Counted from the first letter of the stretch, positions 9,886-22,740 are shown. The stretch is DNA of 64,000 nucleotides from Cellulomonas terrae (GCF_007990265.1 NZ_BJWH01000003.1:124001-188000), one strand, 5' to 3'. Translations and numbers: made by a program. The notes: generated from the sequence alone by a model not told the origin.

Positions 9886-11900
9886 GCCTCCAGCATGCCA
9901 GCCGACTCGGTGACCTGCTCCGACGCCACTCCCGGGGAGGCCAGCGCGGCGACGACCGCGGCGGCGGTGCGGTCCCCCATCCCCTGCACCGAGGCGATCT
10001 CCTCCACGGACGCGGCCCGCAGCCGCTTGACCGAGCCGAAGTGCCGCAGCAGTGCGGCCTGACGCGCCGGCCCGAGCCCGGGCACGCCGTCGAGCACCGA
10101 CGTGGTCATGCCCTTGCTCCGGCGCTTGCGGTGCGCGGTGATCGCGAACCGGTGGGCCTCGTCGCGCAGCCGCTGGAGCAGGTACAGCCCCTCCGAGCTG
10201 CGCTGCAGGATCACCGGGTACTCCTCCCCTGGCAGCCAGACCTCCTCGAGCCGCTTGGCCAGCCCGACGAGCGCGACGTCGTCGATCCCGAGCTCCTCCA
10301 TCGCGGCCTTCGCCGCCGCGACCTGCGGCGGGCCACCGTCCACGACGACGAGGTTCGGCGGGTACGCGAACCGCACCGGCTTGCCCGTGACCTCGTCGAT
10401 CGGTCCCGAGCGCACCGGCAGACCGTCGTCGTCCTCCCCCGTGCCCAGCTCCACGTCACGCGCGTCCGACCGCTCCGCCAGGTAGCGCCGGAACCGCCGG
10501 GTGATCACCTCGTGCATCGCCGCGGTGTCGTCGCGCGCGCCCTGGCCCTCGGGACCGCGGACGGTGAACAGGCGGTACTCGCTCTTGCGCGCCAGACCGT
10601 CCTCGAACACCACCATGGACGCCGACTGGTACGTCCCCTGGTTGTGCGAGACGTCGTAGCACTCGATCCGCAGCGGTGCCGACGGCAGGTCCAGCGCCTC
10701 CTGGATCTCCTGGAGCGCCTGGCTGCGGGTGGTGAGGTCGCCCGCGCGCCGGGTGCGGTGCAGCACGAGTGCGTGCTCGGCGTTGCGGTGCACCGTCGCC
10801 GCGAGCTCGCGCTTGTCCCCGCGCTGCGGGATGCGCACCGAGACGCGGCTGCCGCGCAGGCCGGTCAGCCAGGCCTGCACCTGGTCGACGTCCGGCGGCA
10901 GCACCGGGACGAGCACCTCGCGCGGGACGGCGGACGACCCTGCGCCCCCGTCACCGGCGGCAGCCTCCGAGCCGTAGATCTGCTGGAGCAGGTGCTCGAC
11001 GAGCTCCGCGTCGGTGATGTCCTCGACCTTCTCCACCACCCAGCCGCGCTGCCCCCGGATGCGCCCGTCGCGCACGTGGAAGACCTGCACGGCCGCCTCG
11101 AGCTCGTCGCCGGCCAGCGCGAAGATGTCCGCGTCCGTCCCGTCCGCCAGGACGACCGCGTTCTTCTCGGTGGCGCGCTGAAGCGTCGCGATGTCGTCCC
11201 GGAGGCGCGCCGCGCGCTCGTAGTCCAGCTCCGCCGCGGCCTCCTTCATGCGCGCGGTGAGCCGCCGCGTGAACTTGGCGGTGTCGCCCGCCATGAAGTC
11301 GCAGAAGTCCTGGGCCAGCTGCTGGTGGTCGTCCGGGGAGATCCGCCCGACGCAGGGTGCCGAGCACTTGTCGATGTACCCCAGCAGGCACGGCCGGCCC
11401 TGCTGGTGCGCCCGCTTGAACACCCCTGCCGAGCACGTCCGGACGGGGAACACGCGCAGCAGCAGGTCGACGGTCTCCCGGATGGCCCACGCGTGCGCGT
11501 ACGGGCCGAAGTAGCGCGTGCCCTTGCGCTTGGCGCCGCGCATGACCTGGATGCGGGGGAACTCGTCGGCCAGGGTCACCGCGAGGTACGGGTAGGACTT
11601 GTCGTCGCGGTACTTCACGTTGAACCGGGGGTCGAACTCCTTGATCCAGGAGTACTCCAGCGCCAGCGCCTCGACCTCGTTGCCGACGACCGTCCACTGC
11701 ACCGACGCCGCCGTCGTCACCATCTGCCGCGTCCGCTGGTGCAGCCCCGACAGGTCCTGGAAGTAGCTGGACAGGCGGGAGCGCAGGCTCTTGGCCTTGC
11801 CGACGTAGATGACGCGGCCGTGCTCGTCGCGGAAGCGGTAGACCCCCGGCGAGTCGGGGATCTCGCCAGGAGCGGGCCGGTACGTGGCGGGATCAGCCAT
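9882..11900 (-). CDS. uvrC: Excinuclease ABC subunit C
   Basis: The dual-incision nuclease of nucleotide excision repair. The 672-residue protein has the N-terminal GIY-YIG domain ([29 protein letters not shown]), a Cys-rich stretch ([17 protein letters not shown]), a UvrB-binding UVR helix (~210-245), the RNase H-like domain ([23 protein letters not shown]) and a C-terminal (HhH)2 region ([18 protein letters not shown]). Start ATG 11900 gives [27 protein letters not shown] family ends. It is the first gene of the uvrC-rapZ-yvcK-whiA cluster. Confidence 0.97.
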   Translation of the reverse strand: MADPATYRPAPGEIPDSPGVYRFRDEHGRVIYVGKAKSLRSRLSSYFQDLSGLHQRTRQMVTTAASVQWTVVGNEVEALALEYSWIKEFDPRFNVKYRDDKSYPYLAVTLADEFPRIQVMRGAKRKGTRYFGPYAHAWAIRETVDLLLRVFPVRTCSAGVFKRAHQQGRPCLLGYIDKCSAPCVGRISPDDHQQLAQDFCDFMAGDTAKFTRRLTARMKEAAAELDYERAARLRDDIATLQRATEKNAVVLADGTDADIFALAGDELEAAVQVFHVRDGRIRGQRGWVVEKVEDITDAELVEHLLQQIYGSEAAAGDGGAGSSAVPREVLVPVLPPDVDQVQAWLTGLRGSRVSVRIPQRGDKRELAATVHRNAEHALVLHRTRRAGDLTTRSQALQEIQEALDLPSAPLRIECYDVSHNQGTYQSASMVVFEDGLARKSEYRLFTVRGPEGQGARDDTAAMHEVITRRFRRYLAERSDARDVELGTGEDDDGLPVRSGPIDEVTGKPVRFAYPPNLVVVDGGPPQVAAAKAAMEELGIDDVALVGLAKRLEEVWLPGEEYPVILQRSSEGLYLLQRLRDEAHRFAITAHRKRRSKGMTTSVLDGVPGLGPARQAALLRHFGSVKRLRAASVEEIASVQGMGDRTAAAVVAALASPGVASEQVTESAGMLEA

Positions 11901-11973
11901 GTTCTCGAGCGTAGTTCGCACCGCCGACGCCACCGACCGCACGGGGCCGGACAGACGCCGCTACCGTGGGCTG

Positions 11974-12486
11974 ATGGGCCCCCTCCACACGTATTCCGTC
12001 GACGTCACCTGGACCGGCGCAGGCCGGACCGGAACCTCCAGCTACACCGCGTACAGCCGCGACCACGAGGTCCGGATCGGCTCGAAGCCGCCGCTGCTGG
12101 GCTCGTCGGACCCGGCGTTCCGTGGCGACCCGACGAGGTACAACCCCGAGGAGCTGCTGGTCAGCGCGCTCGCGCAGTGCCACATGCTCTGGTTCCTGCA
12201 CCTGGCCTCGGCTGCGGGCATCGTCGTGGTGGGCTACGAGGACCAGGCCGTGGGCACGATGCGGATCGAGGCCGCGGGGCAGGGGCAGTTCCGCGAGGTC
12301 GTGCTCCGCCCCCGCGTGACTCTCGCAGCGGGCGCGCACCTGCCGACGGGCGCGGCGGTCACCGACGGCGTGCTCGCCGACATCCACCACCAGGCGCACG
12401 AGCACTGCTTCATCGCGCGGTCCGTGAACTTCCCGGTCCGGCACGAGCCCGTCCCGGTGCGAACAGCACAGTCCGTCTCGCACTAG
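11974..12486 (+). CDS. OsmC family peroxiredoxin-like protein
   Basis: A 170-residue OsmC/Ohr superfamily protein, members of which reduce organic hydroperoxides with paired cysteines. NPEELLVSALAQCHMLWFLHLA holds the first Cys in the family position. The second expected Cys corresponds to HEHCFIARSVNFPV near the C-terminus. ATG 11974 gives MGPLHTYSVDVTWTGAG, a normal family start. It is divergent from uvrC (73 bp) and convergent with uvrA. The stand-alone position gives no clue to its substrate. Confidence 0.88.
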   Translation: MGPLHTYSVDVTWTGAGRTGTSSYTAYSRDHEVRIGSKPPLLGSSDPAFRGDPTRYNPEELLVSALAQCHMLWFLHLASAAGIVVVGYEDQAVGTMRIEAAGQGQFREVVLRPRVTLAAGAHLPTGAAVTDGVLADIHHQAHEHCFIARSVNFPVRHEPVPVRTAQSVSH

Positions 12487-12531
12487 CGCGCCACCCCGTC
12501 CGGGCCGGCCGTCGGTCGCCCCACCCGACTG

Positions 12532-15423
<2,892 letters not shown>

Positions 15424-15453
15424 GGCGGGGAGTCTACGTGGCCCCACTGACAA

Positions 15454-15469
15454 TCGCACATCTGTTCGA
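15454..15469 (-). promoter_or_regulatory. Putative LexA (SOS) box upstream of uvrA
   Basis: TCGCACATCTGTTCGA differs at one position from the actinobacterial SOS consensus TCGAAC-N4-GTTCGA. It lies in the divergent uvrA/GH15 intergenic region, 31 bp from the uvrA GTG, a normal position for LexA repression of uvrA. Confidence 0.7.
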
Positions 15470-15530
15470 CGTGAGCGTAAGCACACCGCGTCGACGTGCC
15501 GGTCCCCGGCTCCCGGGTCATGCTCGCCTC

Positions 15531-17354
15531 GTGGAGAGACCAGACGCCGTAGTCGACCCCCCGCTGGTACCCATCGAGGACTATGCCGTCCTCGGGGACG
15601 GCAAGACCGCCGCGCTCGTCTCCCTGCGCGGCTCGATCGACTGGCTGTGCCTGCCCACGTTCGACTCGGCGGCCAGCTTCGCCCGCCTGCTCGGCACGCC
15701 GGACAACGGACGCTGGCTCCTGACGGTGAGGGACGCGACGACCGTCACCCGGCGCTACGTCGACTCCTCGTTCGTGCTGGAGACGACCTACGAGACACCG
15801 GCGGGGACCGCCGTCGCGCACGAGACCATGCCCCTCAACGACGGCCGCGCGGACCTGGTGCGCCGGCTCGTCTGCACGCGCGGCAGCGTCGAGGTGGAGC
15901 ACGAGTGGGTGGTGCGGTTCGGGTACGGCGCGGTCGTGCCGTGGGTCCGGCACATCACCGACGACGCCGGGGACGACGCGATCCAGGCGATCGCCGGCCC
16001 GGACTCGCTGCTGCTGCGCGGTGACCGCCTCCCCCGTCCCGTCGACCACCGGCACGCCGACCGGTTCACCCTGCAGGAGGGCGAGTCGGTCGAGCTGGCG
16101 CTGACCTGGACGCGGTCCTGGGACGCCGTGCCGCCCCGGCTGACCATCGCGGACCGGATCGACTCCACCCGGATCTCGTGGGGGCTGTGGGCCGGCAGCT
16201 GCGAGTACCAGGGCTCCTACCGGGACGCGGTCGTGCGGTCCCTGCTGGTCCTGAGGCTGCTCACGGACTCCGAGACGGGCGGGATCGTCGCAGCCGCCAC
16301 GACGTCCCTGCCCGAGGACTTCGGCGGCGAGCGGAACTGGGACTACCGCTACTGCTGGTTGCGCGACGCGGCGATGACCCTGGAGGCGCTGCTCGAGCAC
16401 GGGTACCGCGGGGAGGCGACCGAGTGGCGGGACTGGCTGCTGCGTGCGGTCGCCGGCCGGTCGTCGGACCTGCAGATCATGTACCGCGTCGACGGCGGGC
16501 GGCACCTCCCGGAGCGGGAGCTCGACCACCTCACGGGCTACGCCGGCTCGCGTCCCGTCCGCGTGGGGAACGCGGCGGTCGGCCAGGTGCAGAACGACGT
16601 GCTCGGCGAGGTGATGTGCGCCCTCGAGCTCGCGCGTGAGGCCGGCCTGCACGAGACGGACGACTCCTGGTCGCTCCAGCGACACCTGGTCGACGACCTG
16701 CTGGGGCGGTGGCGGCGGCCCGACCGCGGCATCTGGGAGGTCCGCGGCGACCCGCGCCACTTCACGCACTCGAAGGTGATGGCCTGGGCGGCGGTCGACC
16801 GCGCGGTCCGGGCCGCGGAGAAGCACGGGCTCGACGGGCCAGTGGACCGGTGGCGCGCGGAGCGCGACGCCATCCACGCGGACGTCCTGACGTACGGGTG
16901 GAACGCGGCCCGCAACACGTTCGTGCAGTCGTACGGCGCCGAGCACACCGACGCCGCCCTGCTGCAGATCGCGCAGGTGGGTTTCCTGCCGCCGGACGAC
17001 CCGCGGGTCCTGTCGACCCTCGCAGCGATCCGCGCAGAGCTGGAGATCGCCCCCGGCCTGCTGCTGCGCTACCGGACCGAGCACACCGACGACGGCCTCG
17101 CCGGCGACGAGCACGCGTTCCTCGCCTGCTCGTTCTGGCTCGCCGACGCGCTCGCCCGCACCGACGACGTCGAGGGGTCGACCAAGGTCCTCGACATCCT
17201 CGTCGGCCTGGCCAACGACGTCGGCCTGCTGGCGGAGCAGTACGACCCCGTCGGCGGCCGGATGGCCGGCAACGTGCCCCAGGCCCTGTCGCACCTCGCG
17301 CTCGTCCGCGCGGTCCACAGCCACGACCTCGCCCTGGCGCGGCGAGCCCGATGA
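15531..17354 (+). CDS. Glycoside hydrolase family 15 protein (glucoamylase/trehalase type)
   Basis: A ~607-residue cytoplasmic GH15 enzyme: no signal peptide, an N-terminal beta-sandwich starting [28 protein letters not shown], then an alpha/alpha-barrel with [20 protein letters not shown] and the catalytic-base region [20 protein letters not shown]. Family members hydrolyse alpha-glucans or trehalose; actinobacterial homologues include trehalases, so either is possible. The GTG 15531 start is preferred because an ATG at 15438 would sit almost on top of the uvrA start and leave no promoter space. Its stop overlaps the next ATG, suggesting coupling to the MBL hydrolase. Confidence 0.85.
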   Translation: MERPDAVVDPPLVPIEDYAVLGDGKTAALVSLRGSIDWLCLPTFDSAASFARLLGTPDNGRWLLTVRDATTVTRRYVDSSFVLETTYETPAGTAVAHETMPLNDGRADLVRRLVCTRGSVEVEHEWVVRFGYGAVVPWVRHITDDAGDDAIQAIAGPDSLLLRGDRLPRPVDHRHADRFTLQEGESVELALTWTRSWDAVPPRLTIADRIDSTRISWGLWAGSCEYQGSYRDAVVRSLLVLRLLTDSETGGIVAAATTSLPEDFGGERNWDYRYCWLRDAAMTLEALLEHGYRGEATEWRDWLLRAVAGRSSDLQIMYRVDGGRHLPERELDHLTGYAGSRPVRVGNAAVGQVQNDVLGEVMCALELAREAGLHETDDSWSLQRHLVDDLLGRWRRPDRGIWEVRGDPRHFTHSKVMAWAAVDRAVRAAEKHGLDGPVDRWRAERDAIHADVLTYGWNAARNTFVQSYGAEHTDAALLQIAQVGFLPPDDPRVLSTLAAIRAELEIAPGLLLRYRTEHTDDGLAGDEHAFLACSFWLADALARTDDVEGSTKVLDILVGLANDVGLLAEQYDPVGGRMAGNVPQALSHLALVRAVHSHDLALARRAR

Positions 17355-18022
17355 CGTACACGGGTGACGTCCGCGTAGGCGGCCCCAGCGACGTCCGCGT
17401 GCTCGACGAGCTCGAGATCCGCAAGGCCGCGGTCGGGCCGATGCAGAACAACGTCTACCTGCTGACCTGCCGGGTCGTGGGCGCCCAGCTGCTGGTCGAC
17501 GCCGCCGACGACCCCGACCGCCTCCTCGCGCTGCTGCGGGAGGGGACGACCCAGCTCGACCTGGTGGTGACCACCCACCGGCACGCGGACCACAGCCGTG
17601 CCCTGGCGTCGGTGGTCGCCGTGACGGGGGCGCGGGTCGCGGCCGGCGCCGACGACGCCGACGCGGTCGCCGAGTCGACGGACATCGCCGTGACGCAGCG
17701 CCTGCACGACGGCGACACCGTGCGGGTCGGCAACGTGACCCTGACCGTCGTCGGGCTGCGCGGGCACACCCCGGGCTCGGTCGCTCTCGCCTACCGCGAG
17801 CCGGGCGGTCGCGTGCACCTGTTCACCGGCGACTCGCTGTTCCCGGGCGGCGTCGGCAAGACGTCCGGTCCGGAGGCGTTCGAGCAGCTGTACCGCGACG
17901 TCGTGGAACGCGTCTTCGACCGGTTCGGCGACGACACCTGGGTGTACCCGGGGCACGGCCCCGACACGACGCTCGGCGCCGAGCGCGGGCAGCTGCCGCA
18001 GTGGCGCGCCCGCGGCTGGTGA
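17351..18022 (+). CDS. MBL-fold metallo-hydrolase (glyoxalase II-like)
   Basis: A 223-residue metallo-beta-lactamase-fold hydrolase with the metal-binding motif TTHRHADH (H-x-H-x-D-H), downstream ligands in GHTPGS and FTGDSLFPGG, and the C-terminal YPGHGPDT. This resembles glyoxalase II-type thioester hydrolases. The substrate is not evident. ATG 17351 overlaps the GH15 stop by 4 bp. It converges with the acyl-CoA ligase with only 4 bp between the stops. Confidence 0.88.
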   Translation: MTYTGDVRVGGPSDVRVLDELEIRKAAVGPMQNNVYLLTCRVVGAQLLVDAADDPDRLLALLREGTTQLDLVVTTHRHADHSRALASVVAVTGARVAAGADDADAVAESTDIAVTQRLHDGDTVRVGNVTLTVVGLRGHTPGSVALAYREPGGRVHLFTGDSLFPGGVGKTSGPEAFEQLYRDVVERVFDRFGDDTWVYPGHGPDTTLGAERGQLPQWRARGW

Positions 18023-18026
18023 GCCG

Positions 18027-19715
18027 TCAGCCCGCCAGCACCGACTCCCGGACGACGCGTCGCAGGACCTTGCCCACCTGCGACCGCGGCAGCTCGTCCA
18101 GGACGACCAGCCGACGGGGCAGGGCGTACCGCGCGAGGTGCCGTTCGCCCCACGCGCGCACCGCCTCGAGGTCCACGCCGCCGCCACCCGGCTCCAGCAC
18201 GACCGCGGCCACGACGGTCTCCCCGAGGTCGCCCCCGGGGATCCCGACGACGGCGACGTCCGCCACGCCCGGCATGGTGCGCAGGTGGTCCTCCACCTGC
18301 GACGGGTAGACCTTGAACCCGCCGCTGACGATGACCTCCTTGATGCGGTCGACGAGCACGACCCACCCGGTCTCGTCGACCATGACGATGTCCCCGGTGC
18401 GCAGCCAGCCGTCGTCGAGGAGCTGCTCGGCGGTCTCGTCGGGCCGCCCCCAGTAGCCCGCGAAGACCTGCGGGCCCCGGATCAGCAGCTCGCCGCGCTC
18501 GCCCTGCTCGACGTCGCGGGTGACGTCCGCGACGTCGGCCACACGGATGCCGGTGCTCGGGAACGGCAGGCCCAGCGTCCCGGGACGGCGCGCGTCGGTC
18601 AGCGGGTTGCCCAGAGCGACCGGCGACGTCTCGGTCAGGCCGTACCCCTCGATGACCAGCCCACCCGTCACCTGCTCCCACTTCTGGGCGGTCGACGCCG
18701 GGAGCGCCATCGCCCCGGAGATCGCGTACCGGAACGACGTGAGGTCCGCGCCCGCCGCCTCCGCGGCAGCCGCGAGACGGTCGAGCATCGGCGGGACGGC
18801 CGGCAGGAACGTCCCGGGGAGGCGGCGCTGCGCGTCGAGCACCCGCTGGGGGTCGAAGGACGGGAAGGCCACGAGGGTGGCTCCGACGCGGATCGCGTAG
18901 CTGAGGCACAACGTGAGGCCGAAGGCGTGGAAGAACGGGAGCACTCCGTAGACGACCTCGGTGCCCGGCTGGACGCCTGTCCACGCGTGCCCCTGCACCG
19001 CGTTCGCGACGAGGTTGCGGTGCGTGAGCATCGCCCCCTTGGGCGTGCCGGTGGTCCCGCCGGTGTACTGCAGCAGCGCGACCTCGGACGAGGACGGCGT
19101 CGGGTGCGCCGGGTCCAGGGGGGTGGCCTTGGCGACGAGCCGGTGCCACATCGGGAAGGCGGGCGGCACCGTGCCGCACATGGCCTCCCGCGCGCGGCGC
19201 GCGCTCGGCACCGGGAGCCGCAGCGCGAGCCGCTTGCCGCGGGGCAGGTCCGCGGACAGGTCGACGGCCACGACGGCCTTGAGGGCCGTCCGCGGCAGGG
19301 ACTCCAGCACACGCTCCACGGCCTTCTCCCACACGAGCGCGACGACGGCACCGGAGTCGGCGAGCTGGTGCTCGAGCTCGCCGGTCGTGTACGTCGGGTT
19401 GTGCTCGACGACGACGGCGCCGATGCGCAGCGCGGCGTAGAACGCGATCACGTGTCCCGTGCAGTTGGGCATCACGAGCGCGACGCGGTCGCCAGGCCGG
19501 ACTCCGAGGTCGAGCAGGACCTGCGCCCCGCGCGCGACGGCGTCGGCGAGCTCGCGGTACGTCGTCGACGCCCCGAGGAAGTCCACCGCGGTCCGGTCGG
19601 GCCACCGCTGGGCTGCTCGGTCGAGCGCCGCGGTCAGGGGCTCGTCGGGGATGGCGACCTCTCGCGGGGCGCCGGACGCGGCGGCGGACGGACGGTCGGA
19701 GCCCACGGTGGTCAT
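18027..19715 (-). CDS. Long-chain fatty-acid-CoA ligase (AMP-binding family)
   Basis: A 562-residue ANL-superfamily enzyme that adenylates a carboxylic acid and transfers it to CoA. Motifs: LQYTGGTTGTPKGAML (P-loop), YGLTETSPVALGNPL, TGDIVMVDETGWVVLVDRIKE and VSGGFKVYPSQVED (C-terminal hinge). Start ATG 19715 gives MTTVGSDRPSA; the longer upstream frame has no homology. A TetR-type palindrome sits 10-33 bp upstream, and an acyl-CoA dehydrogenase lies nearby on the same strand, so fatty-acid activation and beta-oxidation is the likely context. Confidence 0.92.
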   Translation of the reverse strand: MTTVGSDRPSAAASGAPREVAIPDEPLTAALDRAAQRWPDRTAVDFLGASTTYRELADAVARGAQVLLDLGVRPGDRVALVMPNCTGHVIAFYAALRIGAVVVEHNPTYTTGELEHQLADSGAVVALVWEKAVERVLESLPRTALKAVVAVDLSADLPRGKRLALRLPVPSARRAREAMCGTVPPAFPMWHRLVAKATPLDPAHPTPSSSEVALLQYTGGTTGTPKGAMLTHRNLVANAVQGHAWTGVQPGTEVVYGVLPFFHAFGLTLCLSYAIRVGATLVAFPSFDPQRVLDAQRRLPGTFLPAVPPMLDRLAAAAEAAGADLTSFRYAISGAMALPASTAQKWEQVTGGLVIEGYGLTETSPVALGNPLTDARRPGTLGLPFPSTGIRVADVADVTRDVEQGERGELLIRGPQVFAGYWGRPDETAEQLLDDGWLRTGDIVMVDETGWVVLVDRIKEVIVSGGFKVYPSQVEDHLRTMPGVADVAVVGIPGGDLGETVVAAVVLEPGGGGVDLEAVRAWGERHLARYALPRRLVVLDELPRSQVGKVLRRVVRESVLAG

Positions 19716-19724
19716 GGGTTGAGC

Positions 19725-19748
19725 GTAACCTACGGAAGCGTAAGTTAC
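19725..19748 (-). promoter_or_regulatory. TetR/FadR-type operator in front of the acyl-CoA ligase
   Basis: GTAACCTACG-GAAG-CGTAAGTTAC: 10-bp arms with one mismatch and a 4-nt spacer, 10 bp from the ligase ATG and overlapping the last codon of the upstream acetyltransferase. The form resembles operators of actinobacterial TetR-family fatty-acid regulators. No such regulator gene is in the window. Confidence 0.55.
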
Positions 19749-20257
19749 TCGACAGTAGGTTCGCGGACCCAGAGGGTGACCACGGTCCCGTCCTGCCCGG
19801 CTCCGGTACCGTCCCGACGGAACGCAGCACGCTCCAGCACCCGCTCGCTCGCCACGTTCTCGAGCCTGGTCGACGCCCGCACCTCGTGAGCACCGTGGTC
19901 GAGGACCCACCGGGCGACCGCACGCACCGCCTCGGTCGCGAGCCCCAGGCGACGACCGGCCGGGAGGAACGCGTAGTACACGGACGGGACGTCGGTGCGC
20001 AGCTCGAGCCCGACCATCCCGACGGCAGCACCCTCCCGCTCGACGACGAACCGGGCCCCACGCCGCTGCGACCGCAGCGCGAGGCTGCGCGCGACCCGGT
20101 CCCGGGCGTCCTCGGACGTCAGGTCCGCGGGGTAGTACGTCCACGGCGGCACGTCGGGGACCCGAGACAGCGTCTGCTCGAGCCGCCAGTCGTCCTCGCG
20201 CATCGCGCGCAGCCGGGCGTCCGGCACCGGCAGCGCCAGCTCGTCAGGGAGCTCCAC
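19745..20257 (-). CDS. GNAT family N-acetyltransferase (RimJ/RimL-like)
   Basis: A 170-residue GNAT protein related to RimJ/RimL-type ribosomal or small-molecule acetyltransferases: PDARLRAMREDDWRLEQTL at the N-terminus, YAFLPAGRRLGLATEAVRAVARWVLDHG (acetyl-CoA motif A) and STRLENVASERVLERAAFRRDG. The start is GTG 20257, immediately after the acyl-CoA dehydrogenase stop and in the only frame with homology. The substrate is unknown. It is cotranscribed with the dehydrogenase. Confidence 0.85.
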   Translation of the reverse strand: MELPDELALPVPDARLRAMREDDWRLEQTLSRVPDVPPWTYYPADLTSEDARDRVARSLALRSQRRGARFVVEREGAAVGMVGLELRTDVPSVYYAFLPAGRRLGLATEAVRAVARWVLDHGAHEVRASTRLENVASERVLERAAFRRDGTGAGQDGTVVTLWVREPTVE

Positions 20258-20258
20258 G

Positions 20259-21422
20259 TCAGCCCTCCGGCGGACCGAGGACCGAGGTCGCGAGCGTCGC
20301 GTGCGCCGACTCGTCGTCGGACGGGTGGAAGATCCCGGCCAGCACGTCCCGGTACAGCCTCCCCAGCTCGCTCCCGGCGAAGTACGACCCACCGCCGGAG
20401 ACGCGGATCGCGTTGTCCACGACCACCCGCGCGGACTCCGTCGCGCGCACCTTGAGCCCGACCAGCTGCGCGAACCAGCGCGTGCCGTGGTCCGCCTGCT
20501 CGTCGACGTCCCGCGCGAGCGCGAACACCTGCAGCTCCGCACCGTCCTGCGCCAGCACCGCGTCGGCGATCCGCCAGCGGATGTCAGGGTCCTGGGCGTA
20601 GGACCGCCCGTCGAACTTCATCGACGTCCGCCGCCGCGCGGCCTCGACCCCGAGCTCGATCGCCCGCCGGCCGATGCCTGTGTACACCGCACCGAGCAGG
20701 ATCTCGAACACCGCGAAGAGGGCGAACACGAAAGGGTCCGCGCTGGGCCCGGGCGGCAGGGACCGGTACACGCGGTCGGCCGGCGCGCGGGCACCGTCGA
20801 GCACGGTCGTGGCCGACTGCGTGGCGCGCATCCCGAGCGTGTCCCAGTCGTCGCGAGCCTCGACGCCACCGTCCGCCCGTGAGACCACGCCGTGCACCAG
20901 GCGCGGGTCGTCCGGGTCCGTGTCGTCGAGCCCGAACGTGGCCAGCCGGGTCCAGACCGGCGACAACGACGTGAAGATCTTCGTGCCGGTGTAGCGGTAC
21001 GAGCCGTCCGCCTGCCGCTCGGCCCGGGTGCGTGAGCCGAACATGACCAGGTCGTTGCCCGGCTCGGAGTTGCCGAACGCGAACACCTCGCCCGCGGCCG
21101 CGTCGCGCAGGACGAACTCCACGGAGTCGTCACCCCGGCTGACGAGGAGAGCCGCCAGACCGGTGACCACCAGGTGCATGTTGACCGCCAGCGCCGTGGC
21201 GGGTGCGGCCGCCGCCAGCCGGACCTGCTCGCGCGCGACCTCCTCGAGCGTCAGCCCCGCACCGCCGAGACGCTCCGGCACGAACGCGGTCAGGTACCCC
21301 AGCCCGACCAGGTCCGCGAGGTCGTCGTACGGGAACGTGTTCTCCCGGTCGTGCAGCGGCGCGCGCTCGTGGATGCGGGCCAGGACGTCGTCGGTCAGGA
21401 GGGTCCTCAGGATCCGAGCCAT
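20259..21422 (-). CDS. Acyl-CoA dehydrogenase family protein
   Basis: A 387-residue flavoprotein of the acyl-CoA dehydrogenase fold: all-helical N-terminal domain, middle beta domain (FGNSEPGNDLVMFGSRTRAERQADGSYRYTG), and C-terminal helices (AQLVGLKVRATESARVVVDNAIRVSGGGSYF). The start MARILRTLLTDDV (ATG 21422) is preferred over an upstream Met. The substrate-specific catalytic Glu cannot be placed with certainty, so a more distant role (e.g. flavin-dependent monooxygenase relatives of this fold) is possible. Confidence 0.85.
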   Translation of the reverse strand: MARILRTLLTDDVLARIHERAPLHDRENTFPYDDLADLVGLGYLTAFVPERLGGAGLTLEEVAREQVRLAAAAPATALAVNMHLVVTGLAALLVSRGDDSVEFVLRDAAAGEVFAFGNSEPGNDLVMFGSRTRAERQADGSYRYTGTKIFTSLSPVWTRLATFGLDDTDPDDPRLVHGVVSRADGGVEARDDWDTLGMRATQSATTVLDGARAPADRVYRSLPPGPSADPFVFALFAVFEILLGAVYTGIGRRAIELGVEAARRRTSMKFDGRSYAQDPDIRWRIADAVLAQDGAELQVFALARDVDEQADHGTRWFAQLVGLKVRATESARVVVDNAIRVSGGGSYFAGSELGRLYRDVLAGIFHPSDDESAHATLATSVLGPPEG

Positions 21423-21459
21423 GTCTGCACTCTGCCACCGGCTCGGGCAGGATGACGCC

Positions 21460-21744
21460 ATGCCCACCTATGCCGTCCGCTACACCTACGACGAGCGCAC
21501 GGACGTGCGCGACCACTTCCGCGCCGAGCACCGCACCTACCTGGCCGCGCTGGCCGAGCACGGCACGCTGCTCGGCTCCGGTCCCTTCACCGACGGCGAC
21601 CCCGGAGCCCTGCTCGTCTTCCGCGCCGCGTCAGCGGAGGTCGTCGCTGCGCTCCTCGCGGACGACCCCTTCGTCCGCGAGGGCATCGTCGCGGACGCTG
21701 ACGTGCGCGGCTGGGACGTCGTGCTCGGCCCCTGGAGCGTCTGA
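21460..21744 (+). CDS. YciI family protein
   Basis: A 94-residue ferredoxin-like alpha/beta protein of the YciI/YCII family: YAVRYTYDE, the conserved His in RAEHRTYLAALAEHG, GSGPFTDGDPGALLVF and the C-terminal WDVVLGPW. Function is unknown; some relatives are dehalogenase- or isomerase-like. It is divergent from the acyl-CoA dehydrogenase. Its last 114 bp overlap the 3' end of the terC-like gene on the other strand. Confidence 0.82.
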   Translation: MPTYAVRYTYDERTDVRDHFRAEHRTYLAALAEHGTLLGSGPFTDGDPGALLVFRAASAEVVAALLADDPFVREGIVADADVRGWDVVLGPWSV

Positions 21745-22740
21745 CTCCAGGCCGGTGAGCGCCCTGCGCTCGTCGCTGCGGACCTTGAGGATGCTCGCGA
21801 TCGCGGTGACGCCCAGGATCACGACGATCGCCCCCAGGGACACCCCGATCGGGATCTCCGGCACCCACGAGACAGGCTCGCCGCCGTTGATGAACGGCAC
21901 CTCGTTCTCGTGGAGCGCGTGCATCACCAGCTTGACGCCGATGAACCCGAGCAGGACCGCCAGCCCGATGTTCAGGTAGACCAGGCGCTTGAGCAGGTCG
22001 CCCAGCAGGAAGTACAGCTGGCGCAGGCCCATCAGGGCGAACAGGTTGGCCATGAGCACCAGGTACGGCTCGCTGGTGAGCCCGAAGATCGCCGGGATCG
22101 AGTCGAACGCGAACAGCAGGTCCGTGGCACCCAGGGCGACCAGGACCACGAACATCGGCGTGATCAGCCGGCGTCCGCCCTCGACGACCGTGAGCTTCAC
22201 CCCGTGGTACTGCTGCGTGGCCGGGAACCACCGCTGGACCAGACGCAGGATCAGCGGCGGGTGGAACTCGTCGTCCTCACCGGCCTCGCCCTCACGCCCG
22301 ACCTTCCAGGCCGTCCAGACGAGGAACGCGCCGAAGAGGTAGAACACCCAGCTGAACGCGTCGATGACCGCCGCGCCCGCCCAGATGAACAGGCCGCGGA
22401 ACACCAGGGCCAAGATGATCCCGATGAGCAGCGCCGTCTGCTGGTACGCCTTGGGCACCGCGAACTTGCTCATGATCAGCAGGAACACGAAGAGGTTGTC
22501 GACCGACAGCGAGTACTCCGTCAGCCAGCCGGCGTAGAACTGGCCCGCGTACTCGGCACCCGAGGTGACCCACACCCCGATGCCGAAGAGGACCGCGAGG
22601 CTGATGTAGAACGCCAGGTACCGCACGCACTCGGCCGTGGACGGCACGTGCGGCCGCCGCGCGACGACGGCGACGTCGACCACGAGCAGGGCGCCCGCGA
22701 GCCCGAGGGACACGATCCAGACCATGAGGTCGACATTCAC
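21631..22740 (-). CDS. TerC family integral membrane protein (first of tandem pair)
   Basis: A 369-residue TerC-family protein with about nine transmembrane helices and the family signatures LSVDNLFVFLLIMSKFAVP and LLFAFDSIPAIFGLT, whose acidic residues lie within the membrane. Bacterial TerC proteins (Alx, MeeF, YkoY) export Mn2+ or load exported metalloenzymes. The gene begins 10 bp after the second paralogue on the minus strand and shares its riboswitch. The hydrophilic C-terminal ~40 residues run antisense into yciI and are absent from the paralogue. Confidence 0.92.
   Translation of the reverse strand: MNVDLMVWIVSLGLAGALLVVDVAVVARRPHVPSTAECVRYLAFYISLAVLFGIGVWVTSGAEYAGQFYAGWLTEYSLSVDNLFVFLLIMSKFAVPKAYQQTALLIGIILALVFRGLFIWAGAAVIDAFSWVFYLFGAFLVWTAWKVGREGEAGEDDEFHPPLILRLVQRWFPATQQYHGVKLTVVEGGRRLITPMFVVLVALGATDLLFAFDSIPAIFGLTSEPYLVLMANLFALMGLRQLYFLLGDLLKRLVYLNIGLAVLLGFIGVKLVMHALHENEVPFINGGEPVSWVPEIPIGVSLGAIVVILGVTAIASILKVRSDERRALTGLESDAPGAEHDVPAAHVSVRDDALADEGVVREERSDDLR

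Noticed and set aside
11880..11973. A possible SOS box between uvrC and the OsmC gene (TCGAGCGTAGTTCGCA)
   Set aside because: The second half-site is out of register and mismatched, so it does not fit TCGAAC-N4-GTTCGA.
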